From: Mesobacillus jeotgali
GTDB taxonomy: Bacteria > Bacillota > Bacilli > Bacillales > Cytobacillaceae
Direction: 5' to 3'
Assembly (NCBI RefSeq): GCF_002874535.1
Contig: NZ_CP025025.1
Location: 2,775,526 to 2,839,525 of the forward strand
Length of the DNA: 64,000 bases
Shown here piece after piece: positions 24,902 through 33,330 of the stretch. A program made the translations under genes and the position numbers. The notes under the pieces were generated by a model that saw nothing but the letters and a program-made list of their open reading frames with translations, was not told the origin of the DNA and made no database searches. Every line of letters starts with the position of its first letter. Position 1 is the stretch's first letter.

Positions 24902-26179
24902 TTATTTTGGCGAATTTTGCGCTTGCCCGGGAAATTCTTTTCGGGAAATCCTTTGTATCCTTTTTTCGAGTTCCTGGGTAAAAATCATGTCTTTTTTTGT
25001 TGCACCCTTTTCTTCCTGATGAAGTTCCTGAGCAAGATGACAATACTTTAAAGCCATTTCAAGCTTTTTTTCACGATGTTCGAAATGTTTGGCCAGCTCG
25101 ATACATGCTTCTTTACGCTGTATTGTTGTCCCTTTGGCTGCACTTTCTTCCCATAGGGAAACCGCCTTATGCCATTCTTTATTCTTTTTATGCTCAAAAG
25201 CTAGTGCATGCTTAGCTGAAACCGATTCTTCATTTTGACCGTCCAGCAGTCCGGTGAATGCTTGCTTCGCTTTATCTGACTCACCAAGATAGGAAAACCA
25301 GCGTCCCACCTCGTAAGTTTCCCGTGATGTTTGGGTCTTGTCCCTACCGAGAATCTGGAAAGTTAAATGTGTATAGAGCGTCAATAATGACAGGATATCC
25401 GTTTCATTATGCTTAATGACACCCAGCAATCCTTCTGGGTTCTTCCTCTCCAGAAAGTCAAAATAAATCATTGGTGCCAAAAAGCCAGGAATATCATCCT
25501 TCCTTTCAAGCCCCAAGATCTCCTGTTCCACTATACTCAATTTCATCCGCTCAATTTTATGCTTCCATAACCTTCTCGCTGCATGGTACAAATCAAAATG
25601 TCCAAAGGAAGGAAGCTTGGGTACATGGTCACGGACAAGGGTGTGCCTCGTTTTGACTTGCGGCCAATCGAAAGCTTTGCCATTGTATGTAACCAATGTC
25701 GTGTAATCGGCATTCGTCAAAAAGCTCTGGTAAAGAGCAACTTCTGCTCCGGGATTTGGGAGGATATGCTGTTTCAACTTTACTGAATCCCCCGATATGG
25801 ACGCATGGCCAAGGAGGAAGATGGTGTTGCCAGCCCCTCCACCAAGGCCGGTTGTTTCGGTATCAAAAAACACCAGGTCCAAAGGGGTGTGGCCGGCTGC
25901 AGAAAGCGGATGCTTTGTTCCCTCCTTGTTCCAGAGCGAAACAGCCTCGAGCAAATCGCCGAAACGGTAATGCCCGTGCTGTTGATCAAGCGGATAACTC
26001 ACTTCCCTGACTAGACAATATTGTCCGTCAAAATAGAAGGGGGAAACCTGCTCCTGCTCCCAGACATCAAGAAACGGGATTTCTGGTGTTTGTTCAGCTT
26101 TTACAGGTTCGGCCTCTGGCTTATCAATCCCGCTTTTTATATGGGATTTCAACCTGTTCAGTTTATTCTTGAGACTCAT
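24902..26179 (-). CDS. mrfB: RNase H-like exonuclease with TPR-like C-terminus, mitomycin repair factor B
   Basis: 425-residue YprB/MrfB. The DEDD exonuclease domain shows FFDTETTGLGGGAGNTIFL near residue 105, the middle Asp in YNGKAFDWPQVKTRH, and HNETDILSL toward the domain end. A helical repeat tail (residues about 310-410) carries lysine-rich TPR-like motifs. In B. subtilis MrfA and MrfB together excise mitomycin C adducts outside UvrABC. It starts 15 bases after the mrfA stop behind GGAGGGGG. Confidence 0.92.
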   Translation of the reverse strand: MSLKNKLNRLKSHIKSGIDKPEAEPVKAEQTPEIPFLDVWEQEQVSPFYFDGQYCLVREVSYPLDQQHGHYRFGDLLEAVSLWNKEGTKHPLSAAGHTPLDLVFFDTETTGLGGGAGNTIFLLGHASISGDSVKLKQHILPNPGAEVALYQSFLTNADYTTLVTYNGKAFDWPQVKTRHTLVRDHVPKLPSFGHFDLYHAARRLWKHKIERMKLSIVEQEILGLERKDDIPGFLAPMIYFDFLERKNPEGLLGVIKHNETDILSLLTLYTHLTFQILGRDKTQTSRETYEVGRWFSYLGESDKAKQAFTGLLDGQNEESVSAKHALAFEHKKNKEWHKAVSLWEESAAKGTTIQRKEACIELAKHFEHREKKLEMALKYCHLAQELHQEEKGATKKDMIFTQELEKRIQRISRKEFPGQAQNSPK

Positions 26180-26194
26180 ATTCCCCCTCCTTTC

Positions 26195-28471
26195 CTAAAC
26201 AGCAGCTTTAAGGAATAAATCCAATAATTTCACAACGTCATTTTTAGAGTGGATGGATGTAGTATCCGTTCCGATGCAAGACGGGCATCCATCGGAACAC
26301 TGGCAGTTCTTGACCATTTGTTTGGTTTGGTTCAAAATTTCTTCGATTCCGGTATATATCTTTTCGCTTAACCCAATTCCTCCAGGATAGCGATCATAAA
26401 AGAAGATGGTTGGCTTTTCGTTATGGGCAGCCTTGACCTGCGGGACCACATGGACGTCAGAGGGGTCGCACATCACGAATAACGGCGCGATATGCTTCAG
26501 TGCCTGGGAAGTCCCTATCAACCCTTCCTCAAGCCGGTCATGGCCGAATTCGGATAACTCTTTGTTCAGAGATATCCATGCTGAACTTGTGTGAAGCTCC
26601 TCTTCCGGAAGATAAATCGGTCCAGAACCGATATTCTCATGAGTTTCAAACCTGATCTTCTTGAAAATCGTTGCCATCGCTCTAACGCTGACATCTCCAA
26701 AGCCGATTTCTGTTTCATCATTACCCCTGACCTTATCTTCCTCAAGAACACTCAATTGAACAGCGAGATTGGCATCGGTAAAATAATCAACATCGACTTC
26801 ACGGACATACGCCTTTTTTTCCTCCCAATCAAGCTCTTCCACCTGGAATTGGATTCCTTGATGCAGATAAATCGCTTCTTCGTGCAGCAGCGTCATGGCT
26901 GAAAAAGTATCCATTTCGCCAATCACTCTGACATTGGCTACATCTGATTGGTCGATAATCACCACATTTTCCTGTGATGCTGAACGTAGGCTAATATTGT
27001 GAGCAGGGAATGCATCATTCATCCAAAACCATTTGTCTCCGTTTTGGTGAAGAATACGCTCCTCAGTTAAATATTCAAGTATCTCCTCAATTTCTGCAGC
27101 ACCAAAAGTTTCACCCTTTTTGAATGGCAATTCATAGGAAGCACATTTGATATGATCGATCAGAATAATCAAATTATCTGGATTGATCCTTGCAGTTTCC
27201 GGACTGCGGTTGAAAAAGTAATCAGGATTCTGGATAACGTACTGATCCAGCGGACTGGAGCTGGCCACCATGATTACAACCGACTCCCCATGGCGGCGTC
27301 CTGCCCGGCCAGCCTGCTGCCAGGCACTTGCAATCGTTCCCGGGTAACCGTTCATGATACACACCTGAAGCTGTCCGATATCGACACCAAGTTCAAGCGC
27401 ATTCGTGCTGACAACTCCGTATATATCACCTGAACGGAGTCCCTTTTCAATTTCGCGCCTTTCTGTCGGAAGGTAACCGCCCCGATAGCCCCTGATTGCC
27501 TTTGGGCCAAGCTTGTGTTTGACCAACTCCTGTAGGTAGGTAAGCAGGATTTCAACCCGGACTCTGCTTCTGGCAAACACGATGGTCTGGATCCTATTTT
27601 TCAAGAATTCACCTGCAAGCCTCCTGGTTTCAAGTGTTGCACTCCTGCGGACATTCAGCGGGATATTGACAACTGGAGGATTATAAAATAAAAAGTGCTT
27701 CCTGCCGGAAGGAGCTCCATTATTATCGATCAGAACCATATCCTTTTCAGTCAGACCTTCAGCAAGCTCTAGCGGATTCGCTATCGTCGCAGAGGTACAG
27801 ATGAAAACAGGATCGCTTCCATAGTAATTGCAGATTCTCTTAAGCCTTCTAATGACATTTGCCACATGGCTGCCGAAGACACCTCTGTAAATATGCAATT
27901 CATCGATGACGACATACTTCAGATTCTCAAACAGTGAAACCCATTTTGTATGGTGCGGCAGGATCGCAGAATGGAGCATGTCCGGATTTGTAATAACGAT
28001 ATGCCCTGCTCTCCTGACCTTCTGACGGATATTAGAAGGAGTGTCCCCGTCATATGTATAGCTATTAATCGCCAGCTCCGCCTCCTGGATCAGCTCGTTG
28101 ATTTCACTCTTTTGGTCCTGGGCCAGCGCTTTTGTAGGGAACATATACAGCGCTCTGGCATTCGGATCATTTATGATAGATTGAAGTACTGGCAGGTTAT
28201 AGCACAATGTCTTTCCCGAAGCAGTCGGTGTGACAGCCACAATGCTTTGCCCTTCCATGATCTGATCATATGAAGACTTTTGATGTGTATACAGACGGGA
28301 AACCCCACGTCTTTCTAATGCACTTTTCAGAATCTCGCTCAATTCCTCTGGCATATCTTCAGACTGTGCTTCCTTCTCTTCAATCGTATGCCAGTGGACA
28401 ATATTTTTCTTTACCGATTCACTAACCTTTAATTCTTGCAAAATCTCTTGCATGCTTTTCCGGACTTTCAT
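26195..28471 (-). CDS. mrfA: DEAH-box helicase, mitomycin repair factor A
   Basis: 758-residue superfamily 2 helicase YprA/MrfA. Walker A TPTASGKTLCYNLPV (near residue 85), DEAH-variant DELHIYRGVFGS, SAT in CTSATIANP, motif VI GRAGRRGE-like QQAGRAGRRHGESV, and a C-terminal DUF1998 zinc cluster (CQCSDGCPSCIG). ATG at 28471 has GAGGTGA five bases upstream; the GTG at 28480 is inside that site. A LexA-like box overlaps its promoter. Operon with mrfB. Confidence 0.94.
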   Translation of the reverse strand: MKVRKSMQEILQELKVSESVKKNIVHWHTIEEKEAQSEDMPEELSEILKSALERRGVSRLYTHQKSSYDQIMEGQSIVAVTPTASGKTLCYNLPVLQSIINDPNARALYMFPTKALAQDQKSEINELIQEAELAINSYTYDGDTPSNIRQKVRRAGHIVITNPDMLHSAILPHHTKWVSLFENLKYVVIDELHIYRGVFGSHVANVIRRLKRICNYYGSDPVFICTSATIANPLELAEGLTEKDMVLIDNNGAPSGRKHFLFYNPPVVNIPLNVRRSATLETRRLAGEFLKNRIQTIVFARSRVRVEILLTYLQELVKHKLGPKAIRGYRGGYLPTERREIEKGLRSGDIYGVVSTNALELGVDIGQLQVCIMNGYPGTIASAWQQAGRAGRRHGESVVIMVASSSPLDQYVIQNPDYFFNRSPETARINPDNLIILIDHIKCASYELPFKKGETFGAAEIEEILEYLTEERILHQNGDKWFWMNDAFPAHNISLRSASQENVVIIDQSDVANVRVIGEMDTFSAMTLLHEEAIYLHQGIQFQVEELDWEEKKAYVREVDVDYFTDANLAVQLSVLEEDKVRGNDETEIGFGDVSVRAMATIFKKIRFETHENIGSGPIYLPEEELHTSSAWISLNKELSEFGHDRLEEGLIGTSQALKHIAPLFVMCDPSDVHVVPQVKAAHNEKPTIFFYDRYPGGIGLSEKIYTGIEEILNQTKQMVKNCQCSDGCPSCIGTDTTSIHSKNDVVKLLDLFLKAAV

Positions 28472-28492
28472 AGCGTTCACCTCGTTATTCTT

Positions 28493-28520
28493 ATTTTAGC
28501 GAATAAACGTTCGTTGCAAA
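28493..28520 (-). promoter_or_regulatory. mrfAB promoter with LexA-like (SOS) box
   Basis: CGAAT-AAAC-GTTCG (28500-28513) matches the Bacillus SOS box CGAAC-N4-GTTCG at 9 of 10 positions. On the minus strand it lies between a -35-like TTTGCA (28515-28520) and a -10 TAAAAT (28493-28498), the normal LexA position. Confidence 0.55.
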
Positions 28521-28669
28521 AGATAAAAGTTCAATAAATCAAATTGCTATTTTTTGGCATACCTCATTTGATATCCTCTTTCCGACCACCATTGGAACAA
28601 TCATTTATGTCATTTAATACAACCTTTTGCTAAAATAGAGTGGACAAACAGCTAATAGAGGTGTTTCTT

Positions 28670-29362
28670 TTGGATAAAAATGAAATTAAAAGTGTCCTTG
28701 GCAAGTTTTCATTGTTCAGGGACCTTGATGACTATGAACTTGAAAAGATTGTAGATATATCAATTTCACGAGAATGGAAGAAAAACAGCCATATTTTCAT
28801 GCAGGGCGACCCGCTTGAGAATGTGTATTTTATTAATGAAGGAAAAGTGAAGGTCTATAAAAGTGATGCCAATGGCCGAGAGCAGATAGTGGCTATTCTG
28901 AAAAAAGGAGAAATGTTCCCGCACGTAGGTTTCTTCAGAAAAGGCGGATATCCAGGTTATTCCGAAGTATTGGAGCGGGCTAGTCTTGTTGTCGTACCGA
29001 TTTCGCAATTCGAGAAAGTTTTGGTTGATAACCCTCACTTAAGCATCAAGGTGTTCAAGGTACTTGGAGAAAAAATCGTTGACCTTCAAGAAAGGCTAGA
29101 AGCACAGATCCTGAACAACACATACGAACAGATCATAAAGCTTTTGATCAGGCTAGGTGAACTTCATGGAGTAAAACAGGAAGATGGCACGATTTTGCTA
29201 AAGGCTGATTTCACAAACAAAGACCTGGCCAATATGATTGGGACGACTAGGGAAACGGTTAGCAGAACGCTGACCAAAATGAAAAAGCACGAACTGATTA
29301 TTACCGATTCCAATGGGAATATCATATTAGACCCTGATGTGTTGATGGATGAGCTTGTTTAG
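28670..29362 (+). CDS. CRP/FNR family transcription regulator 2
   Basis: 230-residue paralogue of the regulator at 17603, sharing long identical runs (FMQGDPLE/D, KVYKSD, GREQIV, GEMFPH, FFRKG, LGEKIVDLQ, NTYEQII). The winged helix is FTNKDLANMIGTTRETVSRT. It contains no cysteine, so no Fe-S cluster. Start: TTG at 28670 has GAGGTG six bases before it; the GTG at 28640 lacks a site. It is monocistronic; a hairpin and the terminator-like array lie downstream. Its effector cannot be read from sequence. Confidence 0.9.
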   Translation: MDKNEIKSVLGKFSLFRDLDDYELEKIVDISISREWKKNSHIFMQGDPLENVYFINEGKVKVYKSDANGREQIVAILKKGEMFPHVGFFRKGGYPGYSEVLERASLVVVPISQFEKVLVDNPHLSIKVFKVLGEKIVDLQERLEAQILNNTYEQIIKLLIRLGELHGVKQEDGTILLKADFTNKDLANMIGTTRETVSRTLTKMKKHELIITDSNGNIILDPDVLMDELV

Positions 29363-29395
29363 TTTTCGCGACCAGTGAGGTTGAAACCATCAAAA

Positions 29396-29422
29396 TGTTG
29401 ATGTCTGCTCGACACATCAATT
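29396..29422 (+). terminator. Hairpin after crp/fnr 2
   Basis: TTGATGT/ACATCAA arms around 29397-29420 followed by TTT. It precedes the tandem array, which may supply additional termination. Confidence 0.5.
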
Positions 29423-30180
29423 TGCAGGAACTTTGTGTCCTCTTTGGGAGTTCACAACTTGATTCGGGCTTATAGAACTCTTCTATGTGCCCTTTTTAGA
29501 GTACGAAACTCGATTTGGGCTTATAGAACTTTTCTATGTGCCCTTTTGGGGTGTACGCAACTTGGTTTGGGCTTATAGAACTTTTCTATGTGCCCTTTTT
29601 GGTGTACGCAACTTGATTTGGGCTTATAGAACTTCTCTATGTGCCCTTTTTGGTGTACGCAACTTGATTCGGGCTTATAGAACTTCTCTATGTGCCCTTT
29701 TTGGTGTACGCAACTTGATTTGGGCTTATAGAACTTTTCTATGTGCCCTTTTTGGTGTACGCAACTTGATTTGGGCTTATAGAACTTCTCTATGTGCCCT
29801 TTTTGGTGTACGCAACTTGATTCGGGCTTATAGAACTTCTCTATGTGCCCTTTTTGGGTGTACGCAACTCGATTTGGGCTTATAGAACTTTTCTATGTGC
29901 CCTTTTGGGGTGTACGCAACTCCATTTGGGCTTATAGAACTTTTCTATGTGCCCTTTTTGGTGTACGCAACTTGATTTGGGCTTATAGAACTTTTCTATG
30001 TGCCCTTTTTGGTGTACGCAACTTGATTTGGGCTTATAGAACTTTTCTATGTGCCCTTTTGGGGTGTACGCAACTCCATTTGGGCTTATAGAACTTCTCT
30101 ATGTGCCCTTTTACGGGGTGCCCGCATGGATTGGACTTATAGAATTTTATGTGCCCTTTTTGGTGGACTCCACCACGATT
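29417..30180 (+). repeat. Tandem array 2: about 14 units of 51 bp, each terminator-like
   Basis: GGGCTTATAGAAC recurs at 29466, 29517, 29569, 29620, 29671, 29722, 29773, 29824, 29876, 29928, 29979, 30030 and 30082. A decayed unit lies at each end (about 29417 and 30133). The step is 51 bp, sometimes 52. In each unit GGGC-TT-ATAGAA folds with TTCTAT-GT-GCCC around a 3-nt loop and is followed by TTTTT, an intrinsic-terminator design read in the direction of the crp/fnr gene. Variant units change the loop but keep the stem. Long open frames here follow from the period being a multiple of three. Confidence 0.93.
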
Positions 30181-30190
30181 TGGCCTAATA

Positions 30191-30222
30191 AAACGCCCGA
30201 AGCATAATGCTTCGGGCGTTTA
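30191..30222. terminator. Terminator of hcp
   Basis: Perfect 15-bp stem AAACGCCCGAAGCAT/ATGCTTCGGGCGTTT (30191-30222), usable in both directions. Confidence 0.9.
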
Positions 30223-30227
30223 TATTA

Positions 30228-31529
30228 TTATTTAGTTTTGCTTAACCCCATCATTGTTTCCAAGTCTTCTTGCGCCGTTGTGATCAACTTCAGATTGAAT
30301 GTATCTTGAAGTACTTCCATCACACCATCAGAAATGAATTCTGGCGGCTTAGGCCCAATGCGGATATCCTGGATTCCAAGACTGAACAATCCAAGCAGGA
30401 TTGCTACAGCTTTTTGCTCGAACCAAGAAAGAACGATACTGACAGGCAGCTCATTAACATCACAATCAAACGCATCTGCTAATGCCTTCGCGATTTTTAC
30501 AGTGGATACAGAGTTATTGCACTGTCCAAGATCCAAATATCTTGGGATGTCCGTTCCAGGTACCACACCATAATCCACATCATTGAAACGGAATTTTCCG
30601 CATGAAGTTGTCAGGATAACAGCTTCTGGAGGAAGCGATGTTGCAAGCTCCCGGTAGTATTCTCCGCCTTTACCAGGTGCGTCGCAGCCAGCAATAACGA
30701 AGAAACGCTTGATTTTACCAGATTTTACCGCATCGATAACCTCTGGCGCCAGGCCGATCACTGTTTCATGGTGGAATCCTGTCACTAATGTTTCTTCAGA
30801 TTCCATATTTGCTTCAGGAAGCTCCAGAGCTTTTTCAATTAGCATTGAGAAATCATCATTTTCTATTTTTCTTACATTCTCAAGACCTGTAACCTCATAA
30901 GTAAACATACGGTCTGCATATGAACCTTTGATTGGCATTACACAGTTTGTCGTAGCCAGGATTGCTCCTGGGAACTTTTCAAACAAGCGGCGCTGGTCGA
31001 ACCAGGCTTTTCCGATATTCCCCTTTAGGTGCGGGTATTTTTTCAATGCCGGATAGCCATGCGCAGGAAGCATCTCTGAGTGAGTGTAGATGTTGATGCC
31101 TTTTCCTTCTGTTTGTTTAAGCAATTCTTCAAGCGCGAATAGGTTATGACCTGTTACGACGATGCATTTTCCTTCAATCTTATTTTGGCTCACTTTTACC
31201 GGCTGAGGGATTCCAAGGCGGCTCGTATGTGCTTCATCCAGAAGCTCCATCACGCGAACTGCTGATTGCCCGACCTTCATAGCCATATCAATATGTTCTT
31301 GAACATTAAAGTTTGAGTTAGTTAATGTCATATATAATGCTTCGTGGGTTGTTGCGTCAACAAATGAATCAGTAAAACCAAGCTGGTTGGCATGTGTTCT
31401 ATATGCTGCAATCCCCTTTAAAGCAAAAATCATTGTGTCTTGTAGACTTGCGATTGTTTCATCTTTTCCGCATACACCAACAACTTTGCATCCTCCTGTT
31501 GGCGTTTGTTCACACTGGTAACAAAACAT
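30228..31529 (-). CDS. hcp: Hybrid cluster protein (hydroxylamine reductase), short class
   Basis: 433-residue Hcp. N-terminal Fe-S cysteines lie in MFCYQCEQTPTGGCKVVGVC. Hybrid-cluster ligands are visible in TGFHHETV (His/Glu region), AGCDAPGKGGEYY, LTTSCGKFRFND and LDLGQCNNS. About 430 residues is well below the roughly 550 of enterobacterial enzymes and fits the class lacking one helical domain. In other bacteria Hcp acts as NO reductase or hydroxylamine reductase and limits nitrosation. The perfect Fnr-type box upstream and norB in the same window support an NO-defence role. Confidence 0.94.
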   Translation of the reverse strand: MFCYQCEQTPTGGCKVVGVCGKDETIASLQDTMIFALKGIAAYRTHANQLGFTDSFVDATTHEALYMTLTNSNFNVQEHIDMAMKVGQSAVRVMELLDEAHTSRLGIPQPVKVSQNKIEGKCIVVTGHNLFALEELLKQTEGKGINIYTHSEMLPAHGYPALKKYPHLKGNIGKAWFDQRRLFEKFPGAILATTNCVMPIKGSYADRMFTYEVTGLENVRKIENDDFSMLIEKALELPEANMESEETLVTGFHHETVIGLAPEVIDAVKSGKIKRFFVIAGCDAPGKGGEYYRELATSLPPEAVILTTSCGKFRFNDVDYGVVPGTDIPRYLDLGQCNNSVSTVKIAKALADAFDCDVNELPVSIVLSWFEQKAVAILLGLFSLGIQDIRIGPKPPEFISDGVMEVLQDTFNLKLITTAQEDLETMMGLSKTK

Positions 31530-31558
31530 ATGTGTATTCCCCTCTTCTGCGTTATTTA

Positions 31559-31608
31559 CTGTTTCAGCATACCGAGGATGAAATTCTGGTTATGTGACCT
31601 AAATCACA
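31559..31608 (-). promoter_or_regulatory. Fnr-type class II promoter of hcp
   Basis: A perfect TGTGA-CCTAAA-TCACA (31593-31608), then 21 bp, then TATGCT on the minus strand (31566-31571). Predicted start is about 31559, 30 bases before the hcp ATG. Confidence 0.78.
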
Positions 31609-31752
31609 CCAAAGGCATTTTTCACAAAGTGTTCAAAAAGGTAAGGCGAAGTAATGAAGTGTCACCAAGGTAAAAATATCTCAATCTTGAACAGGGACAT
31701 TCTTCTCAACATAACCTATTATAAGAATTTCTTCAGAGGAGGATGTGCATCG

Positions 31753-32226
31753 ATGGCAACCAACCATCCTGACCGCCCAAAAAGACATGAAGCCCTTGAA
31801 CAATGGTTTAAATCCATGAACCAGCTAATGCAGGAAAAGCCAGTAAAAGGCATACTGCAAAGCATTGATGATTTTTTCAGACAGCCGTTTCCACATTCAC
31901 ACTTCAATGTTGGGCTGCATGAAACAGAAAAGGAATATATTGTGACGGCAGAATTGCCCGGGGTTAAAAAGGACCAGATTTCCATAAATATTATTAATAA
32001 CTCCCTGACAATACTGGTCAATCAGACTGACGTCACTTCGGAAGTCGATGATATCGCCAAGACGGAGAAGCACATGGCTTCTACACGACGATTGAGCAGG
32101 ACGATTCCATTTTCTGTTCCAGTCAATGAAAGAAAGACCCGCGCTTCCTATCGCAATGGCCTGCTTGAAGTCAAAATCGCAAAAAAACAAGGCAAGAAGA
32201 TTGACATTTTAAATGATCAAGATTGA
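31753..32226 (+). CDS. Hsp20/alpha-crystallin family small heat-shock protein
   Basis: 157-residue small heat-shock chaperone. A variable N-terminus leads to the alpha-crystallin domain (residues about 53-145). Core strands include YIVTAELPGVKKDQISINI and the conserved ARA/LEVKI-type end ASYRNGLLEVKIAKK. ATG at 31753 has GGAGGATG nine bases upstream; the longer ATG at 31654 lacks a site. It is divergent from hcp and ends at a bidirectional terminator. Resembles spore- or stress-related Hsp20 members of Bacillus. Confidence 0.88.
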   Translation: MATNHPDRPKRHEALEQWFKSMNQLMQEKPVKGILQSIDDFFRQPFPHSHFNVGLHETEKEYIVTAELPGVKKDQISINIINNSLTILVNQTDVTSEVDDIAKTEKHMASTRRLSRTIPFSVPVNERKTRASYRNGLLEVKIAKKQGKKIDILNDQD

Positions 32227-32256
32227 TGTTAAATCTCATGTTAATGAACTAAATAA

Positions 32257-32290
32257 ACAAGCAGGCTGCAAAATTGCCTGCTTGTTTTGT
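32257..32290. terminator. Terminator between hsp20 and yppG
   Basis: Stem ACAAGCAGGC/GCCTGCTTGT (32257-32285) followed by TTTTGTTT, serving two convergent genes. Confidence 0.87.
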
Positions 32291-32314
32291 TTATCCTTTT
32301 GGACTCTATTTTAA

Positions 32315-32893
32315 TTAGACCTTAAACATCCCGCCAAGACCTTTGACGAGTGAAGACACCTGGGTCACGGCATTCATCATTTGTCCTGCAGTATCTACCA
32401 TTTTGTTGACATCGAAATTGCCATCCTGGCTTTTGAAAGAGTTCATTATGGACTGCAGGCCAGAGGGCTGCTTAGGCATGAACGCATATTGTGGATATGG
32501 GTTGAAGTTCTGATAATCCGCTTGTGGGTTATAGTAGCCGTAGATAGGGTCACCCTCAGGCTCAAGAGGGTTTTGGAAAAGCATCTTAGAATAGTCATTT
32601 TTGCTTCCAGCCATCGGATTAGGCTGATTCCAATAAGGATTTCCTTGTTGCATATATGGATTTATCGGGTTGCCCTGCTGCAAATATGGATTCACCGGGT
32701 TTTCCTGCTGCATATACTGGTTTTGCCAGTTTCCTGGATTCGCATTCAAATATGGACCGTTATACTGTTGAGGGAGCGGTTGCTGCCGGTTCAAACCTTG
32801 GTTATTCCCATATAAAAAATTCGGATCGTGATTATATTGATATTCCCACCATTGTGGATGATTGGTATTGGTCTTATTCCTGCGGCCAAACAT
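32315..32893 (-). CDS. yppG: YppG-family protein
   Basis: About 192 residues, low-complexity Asn/Gln/Pro/Tyr-rich. It has a tandem decapeptide-like repeat (NPYLQQGNPINPYMQQGN) and a conserved C-terminal segment (LQSIMNSFKSQDGNFDVNKM then VSSLVKGLGGMFK) typical of YppG. Start ATG at 32893 is chosen because GGAGGAGG lies nine bases upstream; ATGs at 32920 and 32902 fit worse. Probably a spore or surface-associated protein by composition, but function is unknown. Position beside yppF is conserved. Confidence 0.82.
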   Translation of the reverse strand: MFGRRNKTNTNHPQWWEYQYNHDPNFLYGNNQGLNRQQPLPQQYNGPYLNANPGNWQNQYMQQENPVNPYLQQGNPINPYMQQGNPYWNQPNPMAGSKNDYSKMLFQNPLEPEGDPIYGYYNPQADYQNFNPYPQYAFMPKQPSGLQSIMNSFKSQDGNFDVNKMVDTAGQMMNAVTQVSSLVKGLGGMFKV

Positions 32894-33084
32894 GGCGAAC
32901 ATCCTCCTCCAAGTTTTCATTACGATATTATATGTTATTGCCGCCCAGTTGGTGATAAGGATGGAAGGTGCTTCCGTTTTTGTCTAACGATGAAATATGT
33001 TGTCGGAAGTCTCAATTTTTGAAAAATAGATGACAATTCCAATTTCATGATACGATTATTTCAAATGATGGAGGAGGATGAAAA

Positions 33085-33282
33085 ATGAACGTTCACGAAC
33101 TAAAAAATCTATTTGCTGAGACAAAAGAATACACTCCGGAACATGTAAATGAATTGCTTGATTTTACTAAAAAGTCGTACATTCAGAATGAAATAACGAT
33201 TATAGAATACCGGAACCTGGTTCGTGAGCTGGAATTGCAAGGAGCTTTCATTCCCGAGGATCAGAAAGAAATATCCATATAA
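33085..33282 (+). CDS. yppF: YppF-family protein
   Basis: 65-residue small soluble protein, MNVHELKNLFAETKEYTPEH at its start and helical throughout. Matches YppF by length, sequence style and its place between yppG and yppE. GGAGGATG precedes the ATG; the terminator hairpin follows eight bases after the stop. No biochemical function known to me. Confidence 0.85.
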   Translation: MNVHELKNLFAETKEYTPEHVNELLDFTKKSYIQNEITIIEYRNLVRELELQGAFIPEDQKEISI

Positions 33283-33289
33283 AAAGATT

Positions 33290-33330
33290 GATGCACCAGA
33301 GCTGTGAACTGCTCTGGTGCATCTTTATTT
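33290..33330. terminator. Terminator between yppF and yppE
   Basis: Perfect 13-bp stem GATGCACCAGAGC/GCTCTGGTGCATC (33290-33323) then TTTATTTT. Confidence 0.92.

Noticed and set aside
29487-30091. Two plus-strand ORFs (132 and 82 aa) made of a 17-residue repeat (GVRNLIWAYRTSLCALF)
   Set aside because: They arise because the 51-bp repeat unit is a multiple of three. There is no ribosome site, frames change where units are 52 bp, and base conservation follows hairpin pairing rather than codons.
29417-30180. Possible CRISPR array
   Set aside because: The whole unit is conserved with no variable spacers, no leader and no cas genes in the window. The same applies to the arrays at 6603 and 61620.
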